DNA from: Anaerolineae bacterium
GTDB lineage: Bacteria > Chloroflexota > Anaerolineae > J102
Assembly: GCA_015493675.1 (NCBI GenBank)
Contig: WGCR01000492.1
Location: 1 to 9,967, forward strand
Reading direction: 5' to 3'
DNA: 9,967 bases
The notes under the pieces were generated by a model. The model made no database searches, had not been told where the DNA came from, and saw only the letters and a list, made by a program, of their open reading frames with translations. The position numbers and the translations under genes were made by a program. This document shows, piece after piece, positions 1 to 5,575 of this stretch (its first letter is position 1; each line of letters begins with the position of its first letter).

Positions 1-151
1 CAATCAGCCCGTCCGGCAGGGGACGCAACAGCTCCAGCGTCGCAGCCAGGGCGTCGCTGACCGTGTCGAAATGTTCCGCTACATTACCGGGCGAGCGGGC
101 CAGCGCGTCGGGCGAGATGTGAATTCGCTGAACCAGTCGCGCAGCGCTCAC
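1..151 (-). CDS. Unidentified protein, N-terminal part (runs off left edge)
   Basis: An open frame begins with a GTG at 151-149 and stays open for 50 codons to the window edge. The GTG overlaps the TGA stop of prs by four bases (GTGA), a typical sign of translational coupling, so it is probably the next gene in the prs transcript. The visible protein starts MSAARLVQRIHISPDAL and continues with a stretch rich in Ala and Leu that is probably helical (TVSDALAATLELLRPL), with no signal peptide or membrane segment. I do not recognise the family from 50 residues. The start is inferred only from the overlap; the true start could differ. Confidence 0.5.
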   Translation of the reverse strand, partial: MSAARLVQRIHISPDALARSPGNVAEHFDTVSDALAATLELLRPLPDGLI

Positions 152-1116
152 TCGGCGAACATCGCTCCCACGCTGACGCCCTGGTGAATGCGATGGATGG
201 TCTCGCCCAGCAGCGGGCCCACGCTGAGAACCTCCAGTTTGGCGCCGATGCGCTGCATCTTTTCCTCTGGGATAGGCAGCGAATTGGTCACCACCAGATG
301 ATTGATGGGCGAATCCCCCAATCGCTCCGCGGCCGGGTCAGAGAAAACCGCGTGGGTGGCGAAGGCGTAGATATCAGTGGCACCAGCCTGTTTGATGAAG
401 TTGGCCGCCTGAGTCAGCGTGCCGGCGGTGTCAATCTCGTCATCGATGAGCATGCAGGTCATGCCGGCAACATCGCCGATGAGGTTGTACATTTCTGTTT
501 TGCCGCCATCCAGGCTGCGGCGTTTTTCGATGATGGCCAGGGGCAGATTCAGGGCATGGGCGAAGTTCCGGGCCCGGCGCACTGCTCCCACATCTGGCGA
601 GACCACCACCGCATTTTGATTCAATTTTCGGGATTTGACGTAGTCAATAAAGAGATAGCGGGCAGTCAATTCGTCTGTGGGAATAGTAAAGAATCCCTGA
701 ATCTGGCCCGCGTGCAGATCGATGGTGAGGACGCGATCGGCTCCGGCCACGGTGATGATATCCGCCAGCAGACGGGCGGTGATGGGCACACGCGGCTGAT
801 CTTTCTTGTCTGTGCGGCCATAGGCGTAATAGGGCACTACCGCTGTGATGCGCCCGGCGCTGTCCCGGTGCAGTGCATCGATCGTGATGAGCAATTCCAT
901 CACCATATCGTTGACCGGGCGTCCCAGAGGCTGGATAAGAAAAACATCCTTGCCCCGAACGCTCTGTTTGAGTTGGACAAAGATGTTTTCATTGGGAAAT
1001 TTTTTGATACGGATCGGCGTGGGCCTGATCCGCAAATAGTCACAGATTTCTTCGGCAAGGTGGGGGTGGCATGAGCCGCTAACCACGGCAAGTTCACCAT
1101 ACAGGCCTTCAGACAC
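148..1116 (-). CDS. prs: Ribose-phosphate pyrophosphokinase (PRPP synthetase)
   Basis: This cytoplasmic enzyme transfers pyrophosphate from ATP to ribose 5-phosphate, making PRPP for purine, pyrimidine, histidine, tryptophan and NAD synthesis. The 322-residue product has the usual bacterial length. Landmarks, numbered from the chosen start: the ATP-binding stretch PYYAYGRTDKKDQPRVPITA around 95-114, the signature DLHAGQIQGFF at 133-143, the flexible-loop EKRR at 197-200, and the PRPP-binding loop IDDEIDTAGT at 224-233. The usual VDDIIDTAGT has Ile where this protein has Glu, a mild variation. I chose the GTG at 1116-1114 because GGAGG lies five bases upstream; an in-frame ATG at 1149 has no Shine-Dalgarno sequence and would add 11 residues not seen in the family, which normally begins shortly before LYGELAVVSGS. 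The next gene overlaps its stop by four bases. Confidence 0.96.
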   Translation of the reverse strand: MSEGLYGELAVVSGSCHPHLAEEICDYLRIRPTPIRIKKFPNENIFVQLKQSVRGKDVFLIQPLGRPVNDMVMELLITIDALHRDSAGRITAVVPYYAYGRTDKKDQPRVPITARLLADIITVAGADRVLTIDLHAGQIQGFFTIPTDELTARYLFIDYVKSRKLNQNAVVVSPDVGAVRRARNFAHALNLPLAIIEKRRSLDGGKTEMYNLIGDVAGMTCMLIDDEIDTAGTLTQAANFIKQAGATDIYAFATHAVFSDPAAERLGDSPINHLVVTNSLPIPEEKMQRIGAKLEVLSVGPLLGETIHRIHQGVSVGAMFAE

Positions 1117-1268
1117 GAGCACCTCCAAAGGTAAGAAGCGTCGAAACATAGTCGGGGGAAGTCAGGATGCAGTTAACCAATGACATGGTCTGATTATCCC
1201 ATGAAAACCGGGGATGCCCCAAAATCAAACAGCTTTGTAACTATACAGGTATCCCACACAACGCTTTG

Positions 1269-1352
1269 CCACGAAGGCTCGAAGCTTTTCGAAGACACGA
1301 AGAAAACCTTCTATTTTCCCCTTCGTGTCTTTGCGCCTTCGTGTCTTCGTGG
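1269..1352. repeat. Inverted repeat built of 8-base CACGAAG units
   Basis: The left arm (1269-1302) and right arm (1321-1352) are imperfect reverse complements, separated by an 18-base loop. Read on the minus strand, the right arm splits into octamers CCACGAAG, ACACGAAG, GCGCAAAG, ACACGAAG, so the element has an internal 8-base periodicity as well as dyad symmetry. The transcript from either strand would fold into a long hairpin. On the plus strand it is followed by TTTTT (1353-1357), but no plus-strand gene precedes it. I see no ORF here that looks real. Confidence 0.8.
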
Positions 1353-1381
1353 TTTTTGCCTTGCTATGAAAGGGTAGGTGT
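1315..1381 (+). repeat. Dispersed intergenic repeat, copy A (67 bp)
   Basis: This stretch matches 4997-5047 in the same orientation. The two share TTTCCCC, then TTCGTGTCTTTGCGCCTT, then TTGCCTTGCTATGAAAGG, and a tail GTAGGTGT against ATATGTGT. Copy A has 16 extra bases (exactly two 8-base units) in the middle; outside that gap only two mismatches are visible. It overlaps the right arm of the inverted repeat and extends to within six bases of the meaB stop codon. Confidence 0.85.
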
Positions 1382-1386
1382 AATAG

Positions 1387-2415
1387 TTACACAGCTTTTT
1401 CATTTACAAGATGACGCACTGCGGTGTATGGATCGATTTCTCGGCGGGCGACGGCCTCCACCATTTCTTCCAGGACGGCGGCGTCCGTGCGGGCGAGTAA
1501 CGTTTCCAGCAGATAATCCCGCATGATCATCCGCAACTCGGTGGCGGCCCGCAGTCGGTCTCGCAGGATGCGCCCGCCGCTTTGCTCCAGATAAAGCCGG
1601 TGATTCTCGATGGCCTCGGTCAGCTCCTCCGCGCCCTCGCCCGAGATGGCGACGGTCTTGAGCACCGGCGGCGTCCAGCCCTGGGGCAGATTTTCCGTTT
1701 CGGGTAGATTCACCGGCAACATGCGGCCATGGTGCATCACCTGGAATTTCTCGGGCACGCCCAGATTCAGCATCATCTTCAGCGCCATTACGGTGCGGTC
1801 CACCCCTTCGCGATCGGCCTTGTTCACGGCGAAGATGTCTGCAATTTCCAGAATGCCCGCCTTGATGGCCTGCACCTCATCGCCCATGCCCGGCGCTTCG
1901 ACTACCAGCGTGGTGTAAGCGGCGCTGGCAATCTCCACCTCGCTTTGGCCTACGCCCACCGTTTCGATGATAATGCGGTCGAAACCCGCTGCATCCAGCA
2001 CCATGATCACATCCGCAGTAGCCTGGGCCAACCCGCCCAGACTGCCGCGGGTGGCCATGGAGCGGATGAAAACGCCCGGATCGCCCGCCAGATCCCGCAT
2101 TCGCACCCGATCGCCCAGCAGCGCCCCGCCGCTGAAGGGGCTGGTGGGATCGATGGCAATGACGCCCACCGTCAGATTTCGCTGGCGATACACGCCCGCC
2201 AGTTGATTCACCAGGGTGGATTTGCCGGTGCCGGGAGCGCCGGTGACGCCGATGATATGCGCCTTGCCCGAGCGAGGATAAAGCGCAGCCAGCAGGGGCA
2301 ACGCCAGGTCGGTGTTATTTTCGATGTGGGAGATGACGCGAGCCAGCGCCCGGCGATTGCCCGCCTCCAGCGCCTGTGTCAGCCCCCCGACAGTCGTGAG
2401 ATCGGTATTCGTCAT
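1387..2415 (-). CDS. meaB: MeaB/ArgK-family GTPase, B12-mutase chaperone
   Basis: This is a SIMIBI-class G protein that gates adenosylcobalamin transfer into acyl-CoA mutases and protects or reactivates the enzyme using GTP hydrolysis. The 342-residue product shows the P-loop GAPGTGKST at 59-67, the family stretch AIDPTSPFSGGALLGDR at about 87-103, the G3 motif ETVGVGQ at 151-157 and the base-reading motif NKAD at 198-201. The C-terminal helical region from about 280 corresponds to the dimerisation arm of MeaB. It is the last gene of the mutase operon, 78 bases after the cobalamin-binding subunit, which fits chaperoning that enzyme. Old annotations call this family ArgK (arginine/ornithine transport kinase), which is not supported. 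The Shine-Dalgarno before the ATG is weak. Confidence 0.95.
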   Translation of the reverse strand: MTNTDLTTVGGLTQALEAGNRRALARVISHIENNTDLALPLLAALYPRSGKAHIIGVTGAPGTGKSTLVNQLAGVYRQRNLTVGVIAIDPTSPFSGGALLGDRVRMRDLAGDPGVFIRSMATRGSLGGLAQATADVIMVLDAAGFDRIIIETVGVGQSEVEIASAAYTTLVVEAPGMGDEVQAIKAGILEIADIFAVNKADREGVDRTVMALKMMLNLGVPEKFQVMHHGRMLPVNLPETENLPQGWTPPVLKTVAISGEGAEELTEAIENHRLYLEQSGGRILRDRLRAATELRMIMRDYLLETLLARTDAAVLEEMVEAVARREIDPYTAVRHLVNEKAV

Positions 2416-2451
2416 GATTCAAGGTCCGGAGTCAGCTAATCGGCGCGGCGC

Positions 2452-2494
2452 ATTATCGACAGCAATAGCGCATTGCCAATTGGCCTGCGATAAT
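2452..2494. other. Nested inverted repeats between icmB and meaB
   Basis: Seven-base arms ATTATCG (2452-2458) and CGATAAT (2488-2494) enclose a second stem GCAAT (2462-2466) with ATTGC (2472-2476) and a perfect 10-base palindrome GCCAATTGGC (2475-2484). The element ends at the icmB stop codon and lies inside the presumed operon transcript, so it could form an RNA structure that sets the ratio of icmB to meaB expression or stabilises the upstream message. No T-tract follows, so it is not a standard terminator. Confidence 0.45.
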
Positions 2495-2898
2495 CAGGCG
2501 GGTTGGCGGCCCAGCGCGTTCTCGATAGTCTCGACGATCTCGGACGTCAGCGTGCCCGGTCCGAAGACGCCAGCCACGCCCATATCCAGCAGCGTCTGCA
2601 CATCCTCATCGGGGATGATGCCGCCCACCAGCACCACCACGTCCTCCATTCCCAGCTCTTTCAACTTCTCGATGACGCGCGGAACCAGCGCCATATGCGC
2701 TCCGGACAGGATGGATAGCCCCACCACATCCACATCCTCTTGCAGTGCTGCTTCTGCGATCATATCGGGGGTCTGGCGGATGCCTGTGTAGATAACCTCG
2801 TAGCCGGAATCTCGCAGGGCCCGGGCGATGATTTTGGCCCCGCGGTCATGGCCATCCAGACCCGGCTTGGCGACGAGTACGCGTACTTTTCGATCCAT
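2494..2898 (-). CDS. icmB: Cobalamin-binding small subunit of acyl-CoA mutase (IcmB-like)
   Basis: This 134-residue protein is a stand-alone B12-binding domain of the methylmalonyl-CoA mutase C-terminal type. It carries the base-off/His-on motif DGHDRG at 15-20, with Asp15, His17 (lower axial ligand of cobalt) and Gly20, followed by SIL at 62-64 and the GG pair at 92-93 that line the nucleotide-tail pocket. It covers nearly the whole domain with no catalytic barrel, so it must pair with the large subunit encoded upstream. Size and arrangement match IcmB of isobutyryl-CoA mutase (about 136 residues) and the small subunits of split archaeal methylmalonyl-CoA mutases. The start ATG is preceded by GAGGT with five bases between. 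It lies 52 bases after the small acidic gene and 78 bases before meaB. Confidence 0.93.
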   Translation of the reverse strand: MDRKVRVLVAKPGLDGHDRGAKIIARALRDSGYEVIYTGIRQTPDMIAEAALQEDVDVVGLSILSGAHMALVPRVIEKLKELGMEDVVVLVGGIIPDEDVQTLLDMGVAGVFGPGTLTSEIVETIENALGRQPA

Positions 2899-2950
2899 GT
2901 TTTACCTCGCTGGAATGAAATGGACGATTTGAGCCATGCCAGGAATCAGC

Positions 2951-3157
2951 TCATTCGTCCTTGATTTCGGCCTTTGCAGATTCGGAAAGAGGGCCGTAAA
3001 GATATTCGTCGTGATTTACAGAAGCGTCAACCACGCCCGCATCAATTGGGTCTGAGCCGATGAGCCATAAAGGATCGGTCTCATCAGAAGAGACGTCTTG
3101 CGTTGCTACACGCCTCTCGATTGACGGTTGATGTTCATTCTTGGGTTTCTCAGACAT
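2951..3157 (-). CDS. Small acidic protein of unknown function in mutase operon
   Basis: This is a 68-residue protein of unknown family between the two mutase subunit genes. It has 16 Asp/Glu against 6 Lys/Arg, no Cys, no signal peptide and no membrane segment. The first 28 residues are polar and probably disordered; the middle (DPLWLIGSDPIDAGVVDA, 28-45) holds the hydrophobic residues and is followed by NHDEYLYGPLSE (48-59). The ATG comes only 10 bases after the icmA stop, with GAGAG overlapping that stop as a plausible ribosome binding site, so translation is probably coupled. GC is about 49% by hand count, against roughly 60-70% in the flanking genes. Position suggests an accessory role with the mutase, but nothing in the sequence shows one. 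Confidence 0.6.
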   Translation of the reverse strand: MSEKPKNEHQPSIERRVATQDVSSDETDPLWLIGSDPIDAGVVDASVNHDEYLYGPLSESAKAEIKDE

Positions 3158-3167
3158 TGTGATTCTC

Positions 3168-4853
3168 TCAAAAGAAGACCGGCTCGTGGTATTCGCCGAA
3201 GACTTTACGGAAGACGCCCATGATCTCGCCCAGAGTGGCGTAGGCCCGCACCGCCTCGATGATGGGCGGCATCAGGTTGACATCGCCCCGGGCCGCGTCC
3301 TCCAGCTCGCGCAACGTTTTTTCCACGGCTGCGTTGTCTCGCTGGGCCCGCACCCGGGCCAACCGGGCCACCTGCCGCTCGTAGCCAGCGGGGTCCATCT
3401 CCAGGATGGGGATTTCCACAGGCTCGTTGGCCACATAGTCATTAACGCCGACGATGATGCGTTGGTTGGTGTCGATCTCCATTTGGTAGCGGAACGCTGC
3501 CTCTGCGATCTCCCGTTGGAAGAAACCGTTTTCGATGCCGCGCACCACGCCGCTCAAAGCCTCGATCTGGCGGAAATAGGCGTTGGCCTCCTCCTCCATC
3601 TGATTGGTGAGCTGTTCGAGATGGAAGGAGCCAGCCAGGGGGTCGATGGTGTTGGGCGCGCCCGATTCGTGGGCGATAATCTGCTGGGTGCGCAGAGCAA
3701 TGGTCACAGCCTTTTCGCTGGGCAAGGCCAGGGCCTCATCCATGCTGTTGGTGTGCAGGCTCTGCGTGCCGCCCAGCACTGCGGCCAGGGCCTGGATGGT
3801 CACCCGCACGATGTTATTCTCGGGCTGTTGGGCGGTGAGGGAGGCGCCCGCGGTCTGGGCGTGAGTGCGCAGCATCCACGAACGCGGGTTTTTCGCCCCG
3901 TATTTTTCCTTCATGGCCCGGGCCCAGATGCGCCGCGCCGCCCGGAATTTGGCGATCTCTTCGAAGAAGTCGTTGTGCGCGTTGAAGAAGAAGGAGAGCC
4001 GGGGTGCGAAATCGTCGATGTCCAGCCCCCGCTCCAGGGCCGCCTCCACATAGGCGAAACCATCGGCCAGGGTGAAGGCCAGCTCCTGTACCGCAGTGCT
4101 GCCTGCCTCGCGGATGTGGTACCCGCTGATGCTGATGGTGTTCCACTTGGGCAGCTCGTTGGTGCCGAACTCGATGGTGTCGGTGACCAGGCGCATGGAA
4201 GGTTCGGGTGGGAAGATGAATTCCTTCTGGGCGATGAATTCCTTGAGGATATCGTTCTGGATGGTGCCCCGCAGGATGCGCCGATCGTAGCCCTGTTTCT
4301 CTGCAGCCACGATGTACATCGCCCAGATGATGGCCGCCGGGGAGTTGATGGTCATGCTGGTGCTGACCTCGCCCATGGGGATGCCATCGAACAGCAACTC
4401 CATATCGGCCAGCGAGGAGATGGCCACGCCGCATTTGCCGAATTCGCCGATGGCTTCGGGCGCATCGGTGTCGTAGCCGTAGAGCGTGGGCATATCGAAG
4501 GCCACCGAAAGACCCGTCTGCCCCTGCTCCAGCAGATATTTGAAACGTTGATTGGTCTCCTCTGCCGTGCCAAATCCGGCGAACATACGCATGGTCCACA
4601 GCCTGCCTCGATACATGGTGCTGTGAACGCCGCGGGTGTAAGGGAATTCCCCGGGCATCCCCAAATCCCGCTCGTAATCCATCTTCTCGATATCCAGCGG
4701 CGTGTAGAGGCGATTCACGGGCACGGAGGAAGTGGTCATAAACTTCTTCATCCGTTCCGGACGCTTCTCCAGAGTCTTTTTCAGTGTGGTGTCGGTCCAG
4801 CGTTTTAACGTCTGGCGCAGGCGTTGGAGTTGTTCTTCGTCGAACAAGGGCAT
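3168..4853 (-). CDS. icmA: B12-dependent acyl-CoA mutase large subunit, isobutyryl-CoA mutase-like
   Basis: The 561-residue product is the catalytic TIM-barrel subunit of the methylmalonyl-CoA mutase family, without a C-terminal B12 domain. Conserved stretches include TRGVHSTMYRGRLWTMR (73-89), GLSVAFDMPT (114-123), GTIQNDILKEF (196-206), SISGYHIREAG (241-251, with the active-site His246) and TQSLHTNSMDEALALP (363-378). Aligned to Propionibacterium methylmalonyl-CoA mutase with a constant offset of two, Tyr89 becomes Phe91 and Arg207 becomes Gln209; this pair is known from isobutyryl-CoA mutase (Phe80/Gln198 in Streptomyces IcmA). The predicted reaction is isobutyryl-CoA to n-butyryl-CoA, connecting valine and fatty-acid metabolism. 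I chose the ATG at 4853-4851 because GGGAGG precedes it; an ATG at 4904 would add 17 residues and lacks a Shine-Dalgarno. First gene of a four-gene operon ending in meaB. Membership of the mutase family is nearly certain, substrate less so. Confidence 0.93.
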   Translation of the reverse strand: MPLFDEEQLQRLRQTLKRWTDTTLKKTLEKRPERMKKFMTTSSVPVNRLYTPLDIEKMDYERDLGMPGEFPYTRGVHSTMYRGRLWTMRMFAGFGTAEETNQRFKYLLEQGQTGLSVAFDMPTLYGYDTDAPEAIGEFGKCGVAISSLADMELLFDGIPMGEVSTSMTINSPAAIIWAMYIVAAEKQGYDRRILRGTIQNDILKEFIAQKEFIFPPEPSMRLVTDTIEFGTNELPKWNTISISGYHIREAGSTAVQELAFTLADGFAYVEAALERGLDIDDFAPRLSFFFNAHNDFFEEIAKFRAARRIWARAMKEKYGAKNPRSWMLRTHAQTAGASLTAQQPENNIVRVTIQALAAVLGGTQSLHTNSMDEALALPSEKAVTIALRTQQIIAHESGAPNTIDPLAGSFHLEQLTNQMEEEANAYFRQIEALSGVVRGIENGFFQREIAEAAFRYQMEIDTNQRIIVGVNDYVANEPVEIPILEMDPAGYERQVARLARVRAQRDNAAVEKTLRELEDAARGDVNLMPPIIEAVRAYATLGEIMGVFRKVFGEYHEPVFF

Positions 4854-4886
4854 GGCCAACCTCCCAGGATGGTGCGGGCGGGAAAA

Positions 4887-4911
4887 ATGTAGGTTTACAT
4901 TCATTCTACAT
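4887..4911 (-). promoter_or_regulatory. Possible icm promoter -10 with overlapping palindrome
   Basis: On the minus strand TAGAAT (4908-4903) matches the -10 consensus at five of six positions; no good -35 is visible upstream, which would suit an activator-dependent or weak promoter. Two dyads overlap it: ATGTA-GGTT-TACAT (4887-4900) and ATGTAG (4887-4892) with CTACAT (4906-4911). Such dyads resemble operators for small dimeric repressors, for example GntR or TetR types, but no regulator gene is adjacent. The predicted leader to the icmA start would be about 43 bases. Confidence 0.35.
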
Positions 4912-4996
4912 CATTTTCCGGAAATCTTCGAAAGACACAAAGGCGCGAAACGCCCCAATTTCATTTAGGTGCGTCCAAAATGAGTTGGAGGTCGAG

Positions 4997-5047
4997 TTTC
5001 CCCTTCGTGTCTTTGCGCCTTTTGCCTTGCTATGAAAGGATATGTGT
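4997..5047 (+). repeat. Dispersed intergenic repeat, copy B (51 bp)
   Basis: This is a direct copy of 1315-1381, lacking 16 bases (two 8-base units) but otherwise differing at two visible positions. To its left, 4925-4951 carries degenerate octamers of the same kind (GACACAAAG, GCGCGAAA) in the inverted orientation, so copy B is also one side of a partial inverted repeat. The two copies flank the mutase operon, one upstream of icmA and one just after meaB. Confidence 0.8.
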
Positions 5048-5094
5048 CTCGTTACGGACATTTTGCAGTTATTGTGCACCTGATCCCGGACAAT

Positions 5095-5125
5095 AAAAAA
5101 ACGCGAGAGTCGAAACTCCCGCGTT
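5095..5125 (-). terminator. Intrinsic terminator after csp
   Basis: Read on the minus strand, AACGCG-G-GAGT pairs with ACTC-T-CGCGTT around a TTCG tetraloop, giving an 11-base-pair stem with one G-U pair, and the stem runs directly into a seven-base T tract (5101-5095, its first two bases belonging to the stem). It lies 64 bases beyond the csp stop codon. The stable UUCG loop and uninterrupted U tract make this a textbook factor-independent terminator. Confidence 0.93.
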
Positions 5126-5189
5126 TCACGCAGTTTGGCTGGTTACGGCTGCTGTCCGTCAGACAAGCGACCGCTTCCGGACATCGGCT

Positions 5190-5399
5190 CTACAGAGGGA
5201 TGACGTCGCTGGCCTGCAAGCCTTTGGGGCCGGTCTCGACGGTGAATTCGACGCGTTGGCCCTCATCCAGGGTGCGGAAACCGTCAGTCTGGATTGCGGA
5301 AAAGTGGACGAAAACATCTTCGCCGCCATCGCGGGCGATGAAGCCATAGCCTTTGCTGGCGTTGAACCATTTGACGGTGCCTTGTACTCGTTCGGACAT
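5190..5399 (-). CDS. csp: Cold-shock domain protein (CspA family)
   Basis: The 69-residue product is a single cold-shock OB-fold domain that binds single-stranded RNA and DNA and melts secondary structure in messages. Both RNA-binding motifs are present: KGYGFI (RNP1) at 16-21 and VFVHF (RNP2) at 29-33, with Trp11 in GTVKWFN and the family ending GPKGLQASDV. I chose the ATG at 5399-5397 because family members start a few residues before GTVKWFN; an in-frame ATG at 5474 would add 25 residues, overlap the leader hairpin and is not seen in the family. AGGAG (5417-5413) precedes the start, but with 13 intervening bases, which is long. The gene is monocistronic, with its own promoter and terminator and a long leader, the pattern usual for cold-shock genes regulated after transcription initiation. 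Confidence 0.95.
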   Translation of the reverse strand: MSERVQGTVKWFNASKGYGFIARDGGEDVFVHFSAIQTDGFRTLDEGQRVEFTVETGPKGLQASDVIPL

Positions 5400-5472
5400 G
5401 GTGGTACTTTTACTCCTGTAAAAAAGAAACATGAAAGAATTGTTGCCGTAGGTGAGAAAAGTGATTTTGAAC

Positions 5473-5503
5473 AAAAAACAGCCGCCGTGACTTCCGGCGA
5501 CTG
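5473..5503 (-). terminator. Terminator-like hairpin in the csp leader
   Basis: On the minus strand CAGTCGCCG (5503-5495) pairs with CGGCGGCTG (5487-5479), nine base pairs including one G-U, around a seven-base loop, followed at once by six T (5478-5473). It lies after the predicted csp transcription start (about 5536) and before the csp start codon (5399). It could attenuate csp transcription, end the upstream yacL-cysS-rlmB-Nudix transcript, or both. Confidence 0.75.
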
Positions 5504-5542
5504 CTGTGATTGTACAGATTCGCTTTTCGTCCTACAAGCGAT

Positions 5543-5571
5543 ACTTTAACAGCTTTTGGGCATCCTGTCAA
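5543..5571 (-). promoter_or_regulatory. csp promoter
   Basis: On the minus strand a perfect -35 TTGACA (5571-5566) is followed after 17 bases by TAAAGT (5548-5543), with TG one base upstream of the -10 (extended -10). Transcription should start near 5536, giving a leader of about 137 bases. The -35 box begins only four bases after the stop codon of the Nudix gene. Confidence 0.8.
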
Positions 5572-5575
5572 ATCC

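Larger units (their letters stand above)
1117..1386. other. Intergenic region between meaB and prs
   Basis: This gap lies downstream of the mutase operon and upstream of prs. It contains the octamer-built inverted repeat (1269-1352) and the shared 3' tail described separately. The prs promoter should lie at about 1150-1270 on the minus strand. Candidate -10 boxes there are GATAAT (1198-1193) and TATAGT (1245-1240), but neither has a recognisable -35 at proper spacing, so I do not call a promoter. No convincing T-tract terminator for the mutase operon was seen; the inverted repeat itself may slow or stop transcription. Confidence 0.6.
4854..5189. other. Intergenic region between csp and icmA
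   Basis: This 336-base gap holds, from the csp side, the csp terminator (5095-5125), dispersed repeat copy B (4997-5047), a degenerate octamer-rich left arm (about 4925-4951), and the presumed icm promoter and operator region (4887-4911). No convincing protein-coding frame was seen; the short frames present have no ribosome binding sites and lie on repeat sequence. Confidence 0.65.

Noticed and set aside
184..1074. A 296-codon plus-strand open frame opposite prs
   Set aside because: Antisense shadow of a highly conserved gene; no recognisable domain.
1269..1352. CRISPR array or coding repeats
   Set aside because: The units are 8 bases long without spacers and form an inverted repeat; no cas gene is near and the reading frames across it are not protein-like.
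1353..1357. Plus-strand terminator (hairpin followed by TTTTT)
   Set aside because: There is no plus-strand gene upstream to terminate; the T run is short and is part of the repeat tail.
3141..4808. A 555-codon open frame on the plus strand opposite icmA
   Set aside because: It is antisense to a clearly conserved enzyme; long stop-free antisense frames are expected in GC-rich genes, and its composition (His, Gly, Gln, Asp rich) resembles no protein family.
4854..4904. Longer icmA start at ATG 4904
   Set aside because: No Shine-Dalgarno before it, and it lies on the predicted -10 and palindrome region; GGGAGG before 4853 decides the start.
5400..5474. Extended cold-shock protein starting at 5474
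   Set aside because: It would place a poorly conserved hydrophobic stretch before the cold-shock domain and overlap the leader; the standard start is at 5399.
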